DNA of 64,000 nucleotides from an uncultured Candidatus Saccharibacteria bacterium (GCA_948945085.1 CARBGY010000003.1:1-64000), one strand, 5' to 3'. Counted from the stretch's first letter, positions 24,399-32,783 are shown. The notes: generated from the sequence alone by a model not told the origin. A program made the numbers and translations.

Positions 24399-24436
24399 AC
24401 CTCGCCCAGACCATTCGGTTATGGACGAGGTTTTTT
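24399..24436 (+). terminator. Intrinsic terminator overlapping lectin fragment F
   Basis: CCTCGCCCA at 24400-24408 pairs with TGGACGAGG at 24422-24430, followed by six T. The loop and 3' arm also read as the first codons of a FISUMP-like fragment, so the two features share bases. Confidence 0.88.
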
Positions 24437-24644
24437 CGTCCGTAGCGGATGGATGAGGCTTACCGGTATCGGACCATTAAAATATATCGGCTACGGAACA
24501 TTCGCTGGTTCAAAAACAGCAAGCACCTACACATCAATTCTTGTTGCATATTTAAATTACATCGAATACCAAAGCACCACCGGCGGCGGAGGAACTTCTG
24601 GTTACCGCAACTACGCTCTCCCCATCCGCTGTCTAGCATACTAA
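24411..24644 (+). pseudogene. Orphan FISUMP/lectin C-terminal fragment F
   Basis: In the frame starting at 24411 the sequence reads PFGYGRGFFVRSG...GTFAGSKTASTYTSI...SGYRNYALPIRCLAY and stops at TAA 24642-24644. The start (PFGY.RG..V) and end (G.......IRC.A) line up with the C-terminal lectin-like domain of FISUMP proteins, but it has no start or upstream domains in this frame and is too diverged from cassettes A-E to share their template. It is most likely the decayed 3' end of a surface-protein gene. Confidence 0.65.
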
Positions 24645-24677
24645 TAATATATATTATGTATAACCTATCTACCTATA

Positions 24678-24887
24678 AACAACACCGCAGCCAGCCCCTT
24701 ATACTATGTACGCGGCGGGTACGTCCTTCTACATACTGGTTCATTGAGAAACGCAGGCTACGATAGCCTCTACTGGTCAGCTACTACTTATCCTAATGCT
24801 ACGAGCGCGTACTACCTCGCTTTCGATAGTACTGGCGTCAGCCCGTCTTACTACTACAATCGGTTCAGCGGTTTCTCGGTACGCTAA
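24678..24887 (+). repeat. DGR-type variable-region cassette B
   Basis: The 177-bp core runs 24708-24884 and is closed by TAA. It carries a 30-nt 5' extension encoding NNTAASPLYY, also seen before D and, in part, E. The translation is VRGGYVLLHTGSLRNAG...YWSATTYPNATSAYYL...FSGFSVR. Seventeen codons differ from the other copies almost only at first and second bases. No start codon in this frame was found, so it is not an independent gene. Cassette C begins 5 nt after its core ends. Confidence 0.87.
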
Positions 24888-24888
24888 T

Positions 24889-25191
24889 GTACGCGGCGGG
24901 AACGTCGATCTAGATACTGGTTCATTGAGGGCCGCGGGCCTCGATAGCTACTACTGGTCAGCTACTACTTATCCTAATGCTACGGACGCGTACCACCTCC
25001 ATTTCAATAGTACCAACGTCTTCCCGTCGCGCTACAGCGTTCGATTCATCGGTTTCTCGGTGTGTTGCGTTGTCTTTTCCTCTACCTTCTTTCTCTTTCT
25101 CCCATCTCCTTTTTTAACTTCTATTCTCCTCCTTCTCTCTTCTTTCTCCTTTTTCTTACTTCTCCCTCCCATACATTATCTGACGAACTGA
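24889..25191 (+). repeat. DGR-type variable-region cassette C with pyrimidine-rich read-through
   Basis: The core spans 24889-25065 and lies in tandem with B but one base out of frame. It reads VRGGNVDLDTGSLRAAG...NATDAYHLHFNSTNV...IGFSV, then TGT in place of the CGC codon of A, B and E. The frame stays open through a polypyrimidine tract to TGA 25191, giving a hydrophobic tail (FLFLPSPFLTSILLLLS) that is probably meaningless. It lacks the 5' extension of B, so the shared unit begins exactly at GTACGCGGCGGG. Confidence 0.85.
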
Positions 25192-25294
25192 TCCTTTTGG
25201 GCTGAGATATTCCAAATCACGGCCCGAACGATCAAGTGAGGGATTCGATTTGGAATATCTCACCGTGAGGAAGATAATGTATGGGAGGGAGAAG
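25159..25294. repeat. Large nested inverted repeat with mirror polypyrimidine/polypurine flanks
   Basis: Outer arms 25159-25181 and 25272-25294 are perfect 23-bp complements (CTTCTCCCTCCCATACATTA and onward). Inner arms 25203-25218 and 25247-25262 are perfect 16-bp complements (TGAGATATTCCAAATC), with a 28-nt loop. Outside the arms, about 95 nt to the left are almost all pyrimidine and about 35 nt to the right almost all purine. No ORF is seen inside. It could be a cruciform next to the cassette pair, a MITE-like element, or a structured RNA. Confidence 0.85.
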
Positions 25295-25356
25295 GGAGAA
25301 GGGAGAAGAAGATGAATGAAAGGAAAAAGGAGCGAAGTGAATTCGACAAATTATGG

Positions 25357-25362
25357 TACAAT
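25357..25362 (+). promoter_or_regulatory. -10 box of the leaderless exoIII promoter
   Basis: TACAAT ends 6 nt before ATG 25369. This supports that start over the longer open frame from 25312, which runs through the purine-rich flank of the inverted repeat. Confidence 0.6.
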
Positions 25363-25368
25363 GTAAAT

Positions 25369-26163
25369 ATGAAACTCTATTCTTGGAACATCAACGGTCT
25401 TCGTGCCGTCCTAAAAAAAGGCGCGCTATCTGAGTTCATTAACTCCGAACATCCCGACATCCTCTGCCTCCAAGAAACAAAGGCTAAACCCGGACAAGCC
25501 GAAGTCGATCTTCCCGAATATCTCGAACTCTGGAATAGTGCCGAACGTGCTGGATATTCTGGCACCGCCACTTTTACCAAATTCCAACCTATCCGCGAAT
25601 TTCATGGTTTTACATCGGATATTATCATTGATAATGGCTGGGTCGATCGTTATGGCGATCCTCTTACCGAAGGACGCATTCAGACCTTAGAATTCGAACC
25701 ATTTTATCTTGTTAATGTTTATACTCCAAATAGCAAAAACGACCTTTCTCGCTTGCAACTTCGCGAAAATCGCTGGGACCCCAATTTCTTACGCTTCTTA
25801 AAAACCCTCGAAGCCCATAAGCCCGTCGTCGTCTGTGGTGATTTTAATGCTGCTCACACCCCACTCGATCTAGCTCGCCCTAAAGATAACGAAAAAAATG
25901 CCGGCTTTACCGAAGAAGAACGACAGGGAATTAAAAACCTTATCGACGCTGGCTTCGTCGATACTTTTCGCTATTTCTTCCCAAGTACTCAGCGCTATAC
26001 TTGGTGGTCACATTGGGCCCACTGTCGCGAGCGTAACGTTGGTTGGCGTATTGATTACTTCTTCATCTCCCCTCAGCTCCTTCCTAAGTTAAAATCAGCC
26101 GAAATTCATGAAAACTTTCTCGGTTCCGACCATTGCCCAGTATCAATTGAACTCGATTTTTAA
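25369..26163 (+). CDS. Exodeoxyribonuclease III / AP endonuclease
   Basis: This ExoIII-type base-excision repair enzyme of about 264 residues cuts at abasic sites. It has MKLYSWNINGLRAVLKKG, the metal-binding Glu in LCLQETKAK, the catalytic Tyr/Asn region LVNVYTPNS, CGDFNAAHTPLDLARP with the active Asp and Asn, and the ending FLGSDHCPVSIEL with the catalytic His. The motifs all lie in family order and the length is normal. It is probably cytosolic. Start ATG 25369 was chosen because the protein family begins at MK(L/I)YSWNINGLRA and a -10 box lies 6 nt upstream. Confidence 0.95.
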   Translation: MKLYSWNINGLRAVLKKGALSEFINSEHPDILCLQETKAKPGQAEVDLPEYLELWNSAERAGYSGTATFTKFQPIREFHGFTSDIIIDNGWVDRYGDPLTEGRIQTLEFEPFYLVNVYTPNSKNDLSRLQLRENRWDPNFLRFLKTLEAHKPVVVCGDFNAAHTPLDLARPKDNEKNAGFTEEERQGIKNLIDAGFVDTFRYFFPSTQRYTWWSHWAHCRERNVGWRIDYFFISPQLLPKLKSAEIHENFLGSDHCPVSIELDF

Positions 26164-26197
26164 CTTATGTTTACACTAACTTAAACCCACTACGACT

Positions 26198-27073
26198 ATG
26201 GCCTTTGCAGTTATCAACTCCGACTTATCTTATTGGAAAAAACAGTCTAAACCTCTTTTTGATGATGTTTTATGGAATATCCCTGAACAAAAAACCGGAC
26301 ATGTCTCCATTATTGGCGGAAATAGCCAAAACTTCTCCACCGTTATCCGCATCTCCGAATTTATGAATCAGAATTTTCCAATTCGAACTATTACTACCGT
26401 CCTACCAGATACCCTCCGTGGCAAACTCCCAACTCTCGCTAATCTCGATTTTACCCCCTCAACCACCAGTGGCTCATTTGCTAAATCTCATGCCCTAAAC
26501 ATTGCACTCAACTCACCAGATGCCTGTCTACTTATCGGCGACCTCTCCCGTAATTCCGCTACCGCAATCGCCATTACAGACGCAATCAAAAGCTCTTTCG
26601 ATAATGAAACCTCAAACTTTTCTCCCTCCGCGAAAACCCCAACTTCACCCCAAGACCCTTCCTCCTTCAAACCTCTCATCATCGCCCGCGACAGCGTCGA
26701 TTTGCTTAATCCCGAGGGCAGCTCTTGGCTCACCCGCCCCCAAACGTTTATCATCGCCTCAATGGCTCAACTCCAAAAACTCTTTCGCGCTATTTATTAC
26801 CCACGCATGATTATGCTTACCCAACCACTCATTCCTATCTTAGAAACCCTACATAAATTCACCTTAACTTATCCGGTCACTATCTTAACCCTTCACCAAG
26901 AAAATATCATTGTTGCAAATGCTGGCCAAATCATTACAACCAACCTACATGACACGAGTTACTCCCCACTTTCTCTCTGGTCCGGCCAACTCGCTGCACG
27001 TGTTCTTGCTCTTAACCTTTTTAATCCCAAACACCCTCTTGAGGCTACTTCTACCGCCATTCTACAAAACTGA
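26198..27073 (+). CDS. NAD(P)H-hydrate dehydratase-like protein, catalytic residue altered
   Basis: The 291-residue product resembles the ribokinase-fold ADP/ATP-dependent NAD(P)HX dehydratases: KTGHVSIIGGNSQNFST near residue 32 matches the GHVLVIGGS opening, DACLLIGDLSRN replaces the GPGLG region, and LIIARDSVDLL matches the DADAL strand. At the C-terminus, LWSGQLAARVLALNLF...PLEAT aligns with the GSGDVLAG motif, but the catalytic Asp position reads Gln. It may be a non-catalytic relative. An AT-rich insert (about 130-150) is Pro/Ser-rich. The family call rests on recognition by eye. Confidence 0.6.
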   Translation: MAFAVINSDLSYWKKQSKPLFDDVLWNIPEQKTGHVSIIGGNSQNFSTVIRISEFMNQNFPIRTITTVLPDTLRGKLPTLANLDFTPSTTSGSFAKSHALNIALNSPDACLLIGDLSRNSATAIAITDAIKSSFDNETSNFSPSAKTPTSPQDPSSFKPLIIARDSVDLLNPEGSSWLTRPQTFIIASMAQLQKLFRAIYYPRMIMLTQPLIPILETLHKFTLTYPVTILTLHQENIIVANAGQIITTNLHDTSYSPLSLWSGQLAARVLALNLFNPKHPLEATSTAILQN

Positions 27074-27132
27074 ATGTCTAAAAACCAAAATGACATAAAA
27101 ATGACAACTCCGCACATTATAACTATTTACAA

Positions 27133-27160
27133 TTGACATTTTAAACAACTTTTGTATAAT
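27133..27160 (+). promoter_or_regulatory. Near-consensus promoter of the CDP-alcohol phosphotransferase-like gene
   Basis: TTGACA at 27133-27138 and TATAAT at 27155-27160 are separated by 16 nt, the closest match to the housekeeping consensus in this window. A leader of about 32 nt follows with an AGGAGGGG ribosome site. Confidence 0.85.
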
Positions 27161-27198
27161 ATAGATAACCAGTACATAAAAATAGGAGGGGATAAATC

Positions 27199-27816
27199 AT
27201 GAAAAAATATGTACAAATCATGAAAAAACATGTACAAATCGTGAAAAAACATCATACTGGAGATCTTTTCACAATTATGCAAGTCATAATTACAGCATTC
27301 ATTGTTATCGGTGCCTGGAGTTTTACGCTTGAAACGGTCATCTTTTTATTTGCCGCTGCCGAACTCTGCGACGCGATTGACGGACCTTGCGCCAAACGTT
27401 GGAAATACCCCAAAGATGGTAAATACCGTTGGTGGCGTACCTATGCATCAGAGATCGATAAAATCACCGATCTTATGACTGGCTGTGCTATGATTATTTA
27501 CACCATCGCACGTGTCAATAGCGTATTCGGCTGGCTAGAACTTCTGGTCTGCACCATCATCGGTATCTTTATCCAGATGACCGTTTATGATTGTCGCGGA
27601 CATGGTTATGATCTGATTGACAAGAACGAACAACTCGCACTCAAGATTATTCATATCCGACGCTTCGTCTATGTCGTAAACATTCTGGGTGTCATTACCT
27701 ATCTCATTTGGCAAACCGTTTGGTCAAACAGTATCAAAGGTACTTTAACCTTACTTATGTTACCTATTGGGCTATTTTTACTATTCTATAAAAGAGATCG
27801 TCTTCGCGATCGATAA
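27199..27816 (+). CDS. CDP-alcohol phosphatidyltransferase-like membrane protein
   Basis: The 205-residue protein has about five membrane segments and the motif LCDAIDGPCAKRW followed by SEIDKITD. This matches the CDP-alcohol phosphotransferase signature (DxxDGxxAR...DxxxD), although Lys replaces the usual Arg and the gap to the last Asp pair is longer. Such enzymes make phospholipid head groups. The first 18 residues come from a 21-nt direct repeat (MKKYVQI, MKKHVQI, VKKHHTG), giving three possible starts; ATG 27199 has the best-placed ribosome site. It is a single-gene unit ending at the 27846 terminator. Confidence 0.7.
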   Translation: MKKYVQIMKKHVQIVKKHHTGDLFTIMQVIITAFIVIGAWSFTLETVIFLFAAAELCDAIDGPCAKRWKYPKDGKYRWWRTYASEIDKITDLMTGCAMIIYTIARVNSVFGWLELLVCTIIGIFIQMTVYDCRGHGYDLIDKNEQLALKIIHIRRFVYVVNILGVITYLIWQTVWSNSIKGTLTLLMLPIGLFLLFYKRDRLRDR

Positions 27817-27845
27817 TAAACTTAGCCACCCGAAACTCGCACCTT

Positions 27846-27872
27846 AAGGACTGTCAAAAGACGGTCCTTTTT
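27846..27872 (+). terminator. Intrinsic terminator
   Basis: AAGGACTGTC and GACGGTCCTT arms, an AAAA loop and a T-tract end the CDP-alcohol phosphotransferase-like unit. The GT4 gene on the other strand ends 9 nt later. Confidence 0.9.
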
Positions 27873-27880
27873 CATTAAAC

Positions 27881-29086
27881 TTATCGTCTAACCAATGTCT
27901 GATAAACTGCCAACAACTTCGCAATCTGCGTTTCTTGTAAAACTTCTTCACGATTTGCCAACATTATCTTACTCATCTCTTCAACTTGCTGTGCTGAGAT
28001 TTGCTCTAAAGCAATCGCCATCGCTTCCGCTTCTGCACCACCCGCAATCACAAAACTTCCCGCTGGTACCACTTCCATCATTTCTGGATCACAAAAGAAA
28101 ACTGGCAAACCCGTCGCCTCCGCTTCTAACAACGTCATCCCTTGCGTATCAAAATTATACGAGGCCATAATCCCAAAATGAGCTTCCTGCATCTTTTCAA
28201 CAATTTTATCGCGCCTCTTCCGTCCAAAAAACTTTACTTTCAACTTATTCTTTTCAACAAACTTTTTTGCTCGCTTAAATTCGTTCCCATCGCCATACAC
28301 ATATAATATATATGGCCGTTTTAACATTGCAATCGCTTTCAAAAACGGCATAATTCTTTTTTCTTTTGATACTCGAGAATTCCAAATCATCTTTAGCACC
28401 GCCCCATCTTCCATTTTTCGTTTCAAAAACTTGCCATTCACTAACTCCGCTGGCACACCATTAGAAACTGCCACTATTGGTCTCGTCACGCCATAATGTT
28501 CCAATTTCCGCGCGAAATGATTCGTCGGTGTCAAAACCACATCCGCTACCTCAGCCTGATTCACCATTAATTCCCACATCTTCGCTCGAGTCCGCGTCGG
28601 AGCCTGAAACTTATCTTTCTTGACTTTAATCATGTGCCTAATATATCTACTATGCCAGCCGGATAATATACTAGCCACTATATATTTCCACGGATGCGAC
28701 ACATTAATCTGAATCGCCATATCCTCCCGACCATGCATCGTTTGCACAAGCGGTAAACCAAATCTTCGCGCCAATCTCACACCAGCAATACTACAACTCG
28801 CCTCGTAATGCACATGCACTAAATCATACTCTGCAAAATTCTCCTTCTGTTTCAAAACAAAATCCTCCACCACACCCGGTCGCTTCGCAATTACCGCTCC
28901 GTTTACTCTTAACCACCTATGGCTCGGCACCGTCACCACGCTCTTCTCGTGCGCATCAAAGCCTGGACAAAATACTGTCACTTCGTGACCCAAACGTTCC
29001 AGATCATCCTTCTGCGCCTTCACCGACGATGCAATCCCGCCATCACCCCACGGCGCATAAATATCCGTAAAAATCGCAATTTTCAT
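27881..29086 (-). CDS. GT4 family glycosyltransferase
   Basis: The GT-B enzyme of about 401 residues begins MKIAIFTDIYAPWGDGGIAS, with the acceptor-side VHVHYEASCSIAG, the nucleotide-sugar part YVYGDGNEFKRAKKFV, and a C-terminal EX7E region NFDTQGMTLLEAEATGLP. It resembles diacylglycerol glycosyltransferases and the GT4 enzyme at 19642-20931, so this organism encodes at least two such enzymes. The start is ATG 29086 because the family begins there. An AGTATA box (TATACT on its strand, 29096-29101) lies 9 nt upstream, so the message is short-leadered or leaderless. It is divergent from metK. Confidence 0.87.
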   Translation of the reverse strand: MKIAIFTDIYAPWGDGGIASSVKAQKDDLERLGHEVTVFCPGFDAHEKSVVTVPSHRWLRVNGAVIAKRPGVVEDFVLKQKENFAEYDLVHVHYEASCSIAGVRLARRFGLPLVQTMHGREDMAIQINVSHPWKYIVASILSGWHSRYIRHMIKVKKDKFQAPTRTRAKMWELMVNQAEVADVVLTPTNHFARKLEHYGVTRPIVAVSNGVPAELVNGKFLKRKMEDGAVLKMIWNSRVSKEKRIMPFLKAIAMLKRPYILYVYGDGNEFKRAKKFVEKNKLKVKFFGRKRRDKIVEKMQEAHFGIMASYNFDTQGMTLLEAEATGLPVFFCDPEMMEVVPAGSFVIAGGAEAEAMAIALEQISAQQVEEMSKIMLANREEVLQETQIAKLLAVYQTLVRR

Positions 29087-29172
29087 ACTACTTATAGTAT
29101 AACATATCTCATCCAAACTACGAGTTTAATCAACTAAAACAGCACAGGTATGCCTAAAGTCTAGTCTTATGC

Positions 29173-29178
29173 TATAAT
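29173..29178 (+). promoter_or_regulatory. metK promoter -10
   Basis: TATAAT with upstream TGC lies about 29 nt before the start. The leader contains AGGAGG, so metK is conventionally SD-led. No SAM riboswitch fits in this short leader. Confidence 0.75.
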
Positions 29179-29206
29179 TATTTTATAAATAGGAGGAAAA
29201 AATACT

Positions 29207-30259
29207 ATGTCTATTTACCGCACCGCCGAAAGCGTCTCGCCTAAACATCCCGATAAGCTTTGTGACCAAATATCTGATGCTATTCTTGATGCATACTTAG
29301 AACAAGATCCTTATGCTCGCGTTGCGGTCGAAACTTGTGGCGGACATGGCCAAGTTTTTATTACTGGTGAGGTTACCTCAACCTCAAAGAATATCGACAT
29401 TAAAAAAATCGTCCATCGCATTGCTGGCGAAAATCTTAAAGTAATCACCAACATCGTTTCCCAAAGCCCCGAAATTGCTCGCGGTGTTGACGTTGGTGGC
29501 GCTGGCGATCAGGGAATCATGATCGGTTATGCCTGTGACGAAACCCCCGAACTCTTACCTCTCGAAGTAGTCCTTTCGCGTCGCTTAAATCAATTTATTT
29601 ACGCTAAGCATCCTTACGATGGCAAAACCCAAGTCACCTTAAAATTCCAAGATCCCAAAGATCCAAACAGTATTGTTTATGTCAATTCTATCGTAGCCAG
29701 CTTCCAAAACACAACTCGCGAAGAATTAGAAAGTCTCGTCCTAAGTTTCATTGAACAAGAGCAACTTTTATCAGAACCTGATAAAAACATTGAATTACAT
29801 CTAAACCCGGCCGGGGATTGGAACCAGGGCGGCTTCGATGCTGACACTGGACTAACCGGTCGAAAGCTCATTGTTGACAATTACGGCCCCCGCGTCCCAA
29901 TCGGTGGTGGCGCTTTCTCTGGCAAAGATGCCTCCAAAGTCGACCGCTCCGCCGCTTACATGGCTCGTCGTATAGCCGTCGATTATCTTCGCGCTCGTCA
30001 TGCTCAAGAAGTCACCGTCCGTCTCGCCTATGCTATTGGCCATACCGACCCCCTCGAGCACACCGTCATTATCGATAACAAAGTCGAACAAATCCCACTC
30101 GTTGATACACCAGATTATGCTACCAACGCATCTGGCAAAATCTTAGGCTATAATTTAACTCCACAGGGAATTATTAACTACCTCAATCTTCGCCGACCCA
30201 TCTATGAACCCACTGCTCGTTATGGCCATTTTGGTGAAGGCTTCGATTGGGATTGCTAA
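29207..30259 (+). CDS. metK: S-adenosylmethionine synthetase
   Basis: MetK makes S-adenosylmethionine from methionine and ATP in the cytosol. The 350-residue protein is shorter than the usual 380-400, but all key motifs are present: AESVSPKHPDKLCDQISDA, the GGAGDQGIMIGYA hexapeptide region, DTGLTGRKLIVDNYG and the P-loop-like GGGAFSGKDASKVDRSAAY. It ends YGHFGEGFDWD. The shortness lies in loops rather than in the catalytic core. It is a single-gene unit with AGGAGG and a terminator at 30286-30310. Confidence 0.95.
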   Translation: MSIYRTAESVSPKHPDKLCDQISDAILDAYLEQDPYARVAVETCGGHGQVFITGEVTSTSKNIDIKKIVHRIAGENLKVITNIVSQSPEIARGVDVGGAGDQGIMIGYACDETPELLPLEVVLSRRLNQFIYAKHPYDGKTQVTLKFQDPKDPNSIVYVNSIVASFQNTTREELESLVLSFIEQEQLLSEPDKNIELHLNPAGDWNQGGFDADTGLTGRKLIVDNYGPRVPIGGGAFSGKDASKVDRSAAYMARRIAVDYLRARHAQEVTVRLAYAIGHTDPLEHTVIIDNKVEQIPLVDTPDYATNASGKILGYNLTPQGIINYLNLRRPIYEPTARYGHFGEGFDWDC

Positions 30260-30285
30260 CTTTAACCCAATCCAGCATATATCTG

Positions 30286-30310
30286 AGCTCTTCTTTTCGA
30301 GGAGCTTTTT
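30286..30310 (+). terminator. Intrinsic terminator of metK
   Basis: AGCTCTTC and GAGGAGCT arms (one mismatch) with a TTTTC loop and a following T-tract, 26 nt after the metK stop. Confidence 0.75.
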
Positions 30311-30427
30311 GACAAAATCAGTTTTTCTTAAAACACTCTAGACTTTATATGGACTTTATGATAAAATCTCAAAAGAACCTTAACAACCCGCTGGTTATTT
30401 GACAGCCTTTCAGAAAGGAATATCGAT

Positions 30428-31072
30428 ATGATAAATAACATTGCTAAACGACTTATATACCGAAAAGCGATACTCGACGACGACGCTGTGGCTATCGCAG
30501 ATTTAGTATATCAGTCAAATCCAACTCTCTATTCTTACTGGTTCAAGAATAAAGATGGTATTATGGAATACTTTGAACACCGTTTTAACGATCCGAGTTT
30601 TCCGTTCGGCTTCACGAACTGTTTTGTCGCCTACGAAGACACCGACGAACATGACACTCTTTCCGATTCAGTTCTTGGTGTTATTATTGGTTGGCATTCT
30701 GGCATGGATGCATCATACGATTTTTACGACGACACCCAGGCTAATCAGAATAGTTACCGAACCATCGAAGCCTACATCAAGCCTGCCTTATATGATGCCA
30801 GAAAGGACAGTAATGTACTTACAATCTTTGGAATCAGTGTTCTTCCGGACTATCGTAGACAGGCTATCGGAAGTAAGTTACTCGAAACTTATCTGCAGCA
30901 TATGAAAAAGCAGTACCGCATCAACGAAGTACGTCTTGCCCACTTGGAAGAGGACATAAATGCCCACAGATTCTTCGTGCATAATAAATTCAATTGTTAT
31001 GGTAGCAGTATCGGCTTCGACGGCACACCTAATCCCAATATTAAGACAATCCTATGCCGACGTCAGATCTAA
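30428..31072 (+). CDS. GNAT family N-acetyltransferase
   Basis: The 214-residue protein has the acetyl-CoA binding motif ISVLPDYRRQAIGSKLLETY (about 140-160), with R-R-x-x-x-G-S in the pyrophosphate loop, and a typical GNAT C-terminus (HRFFVHNKFNCYGSS). The acceptor is unknown. It has an AGAAAGG ribosome site and ends 27 nt before a strong terminator, so it is a single-gene unit. It is intact and appears cytosolic. Confidence 0.85.
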   Translation: MINNIAKRLIYRKAILDDDAVAIADLVYQSNPTLYSYWFKNKDGIMEYFEHRFNDPSFPFGFTNCFVAYEDTDEHDTLSDSVLGVIIGWHSGMDASYDFYDDTQANQNSYRTIEAYIKPALYDARKDSNVLTIFGISVLPDYRRQAIGSKLLETYLQHMKKQYRINEVRLAHLEEDINAHRFFVHNKFNCYGSSIGFDGTPNPNIKTILCRRQI

Positions 31073-31099
31073 CTGTCTAGGCCTTAACCAGCCTCCTTT

Positions 31100-31126
31100 G
31101 GCCCCAGCAACATCGGGGCCTTTTTT
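31100..31126 (+). terminator. Intrinsic terminator of the GNAT gene
   Basis: GGCCCC and GGGGCC arms with a short AGCAACATC-type loop and TTTTTT. The next gene is convergent and ends at 31140. Confidence 0.9.
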
Positions 31127-31139
31127 ATTTTCTGAACTT

Positions 31140-31715
31140 TTACTTCCGTGTCTTGCTCGAGCGCCGCGACGCCTTCCGTTTTTTCGACGCTTCAATCCCA
31201 TACTTGCCGGTCACGGGATCTTTAAACAAAAAATTATGCGCCGGAAACTTCGTTAATAACAAATAGAATACCAAAACCACCACCATAACTATCATACTAG
31301 TCGTTTCGCCACCTTCACCAAGCGGTTCCGCTGCAAGCAACAATGCAAGCACACCACTACTCGCAAACGCACCAATACAAAAAATCGTAATATCAATCGG
31401 CAAACATGACTTTACTTTAAGAATTGCTCGATATCCATAAAAAAGTACTGGAATTACAACTATTGGCACTAGAAAAGAAATACTTTTTGCAAACCAATAA
31501 TTCGGATTACTGCCCAAAAACCACACATCAAACAATGTGCAGAAAAATATTGACGACAGCGCAAGTTTAATATGCTCCCAAGTACTTTCATTAACCGCTG
31601 CAAAATATGCCACAAATTTGTTTTGCCCTGTCCATTCATAAGTAAAGTGCAATACTGATCCTAAAATCGTAATCACTAAGCCTTCAATTATAAAAACCCA
31701 CCACAGTTCATTCAT
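31140..31715 (-). CDS. Polytopic membrane protein (DUF6512-like)
   Basis: The product of about 191 residues has five or six membrane segments and the motif AAVNESTWEHIKLALSS after the first, which recalls a small family of uncharacterised integral membrane proteins (DUF6512). The C-terminus is basic (KKRKASRRSSKTRK). The frame is open to 31817, but the extra 34 residues overlap the VanY-like gene; Met at 31715 has a GAGAAG ribosome site and begins the recognisable fold. Function unknown. Confidence 0.7.
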   Translation of the reverse strand: MNELWWVFIIEGLVITILGSVLHFTYEWTGQNKFVAYFAAVNESTWEHIKLALSSIFFCTLFDVWFLGSNPNYWFAKSISFLVPIVVIPVLFYGYRAILKVKSCLPIDITIFCIGAFASSGVLALLLAAEPLGEGGETTSMIVMVVVLVFYLLLTKFPAHNFLFKDPVTGKYGIEASKKRKASRRSSKTRK

Positions 31716-31813
31716 TTTGACTTCTCTTATCTTTCTATTATTAAATTCTACGTATCTTAATATCCATAATAACATTACAGCATCAATAATCCAATATCTA
31801 CCGCAACACCCCA

Positions 31814-32710
31814 TCACCTCGCTATATAATACGCATAATATTCATCGAACGTTATACCTTCCGCCTTCATTTTTAGTGCATCTTCTACACCAATATAACG
31901 ATAATGCCACGGTTCATACGAAAACCCCGTAATCTCTTCCAGCCCTTCCGGATATCGCATGATAAAACCATATTCTACTGCATGTTCCTGCAACCAAGCA
32001 TATTCGTTTGTATACTTAAAACTCTCATCCACCGAATTAATATCTGTTGCAAGTCCCGCCTGATGCTCGGAATATCCCGGTTTTGATGAATAAGTATCCG
32101 CCAACAATTCTCCATCCCTCGCCACATAATTATTGTATAACCACTCCTGTGTCGCATAGCTTCGATATCCTGACACATTTTTTAATACCAACCCCTCCAA
32201 TCGTGCTGCATCCGCCATCTTCATAAAATTTTCCGCCGCCTCACGTCTTAAATATGGTGTCGACCCCGCATTATAAGTGCTGCTAAGTTCCACCAAATCA
32301 TCCGGCTCATACGTACCAAGATAATGATATTTCCCAATTAGCACCCTCACATCTTTCGAAAAGTCCACCCCTGCTACATCAATATATCTTTCCTTATCTC
32401 GACTTGCATTCACATAAGTTACAACTTGCGTCCAACTCCAATCCTCTCTCGCCACTCGGTACGCCAAATACCTATCCTCAAATTCCGGAATATAATATTT
32501 TTCTTGTCTCAAAGCCAAAACCTCTGGATTAGGTTCTACTTTATTATTTAAAACTTCATCCCCATTATTCACATTTACATTTTTTATTACCTCTTCTAAA
32601 CCGCTTTTTTGCCTATTCGTATCATTACTTTTTAACCACCAAAAAAATACTCCGCCAACCAAAAGTATAATAGAAATTACCACACCAAGAAATAATATTT
32701 TTCGCTTCAT
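31814..32710 (-). CDS. D-alanyl-D-alanine carboxypeptidase, VanY/M15B family
   Basis: This secreted or membrane-anchored zinc carboxypeptidase acts on peptidoglycan stems. The 298-residue protein has an N-terminal membrane segment (about 5-27) and the M15 motifs: SGYRSYATQEWLYNN, zinc ligands in YSEHQAGLATDIN (SxHxxGxAxD) and the catalytic/zinc region FSYEPWHYRYIG. The linker after the membrane anchor is Asn/Val-rich and probably extended. It could trim pentapeptides in its own wall or act on a neighbour's wall. Confidence 0.9.
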   Translation of the reverse strand: MKRKILFLGVVISIILLVGGVFFWWLKSNDTNRQKSGLEEVIKNVNVNNGDEVLNNKVEPNPEVLALRQEKYYIPEFEDRYLAYRVAREDWSWTQVVTYVNASRDKERYIDVAGVDFSKDVRVLIGKYHYLGTYEPDDLVELSSTYNAGSTPYLRREAAENFMKMADAARLEGLVLKNVSGYRSYATQEWLYNNYVARDGELLADTYSSKPGYSEHQAGLATDINSVDESFKYTNEYAWLQEHAVEYGFIMRYPEGLEEITGFSYEPWHYRYIGVEDALKMKAEGITFDEYYAYYIAR

Positions 32711-32783
32711 TTACTTTATTGTAGCATAATCCCAGCTCGTCAAATCAACAACCTCACCCAGCCACAAGACAAATAATGCCTTA

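Noticed and set aside
24796..25191. A 131-residue ORF running through cassettes B and C
   Set aside because: It starts out of frame inside B and ends in translated polypyrimidine. Only its middle matches the lectin end; it is a chance fusion, not a gene.
29100..29206. SAM riboswitch before metK
   Set aside because: The leader from the -10 to the start is only about 25 nt, too short for a riboswitch.
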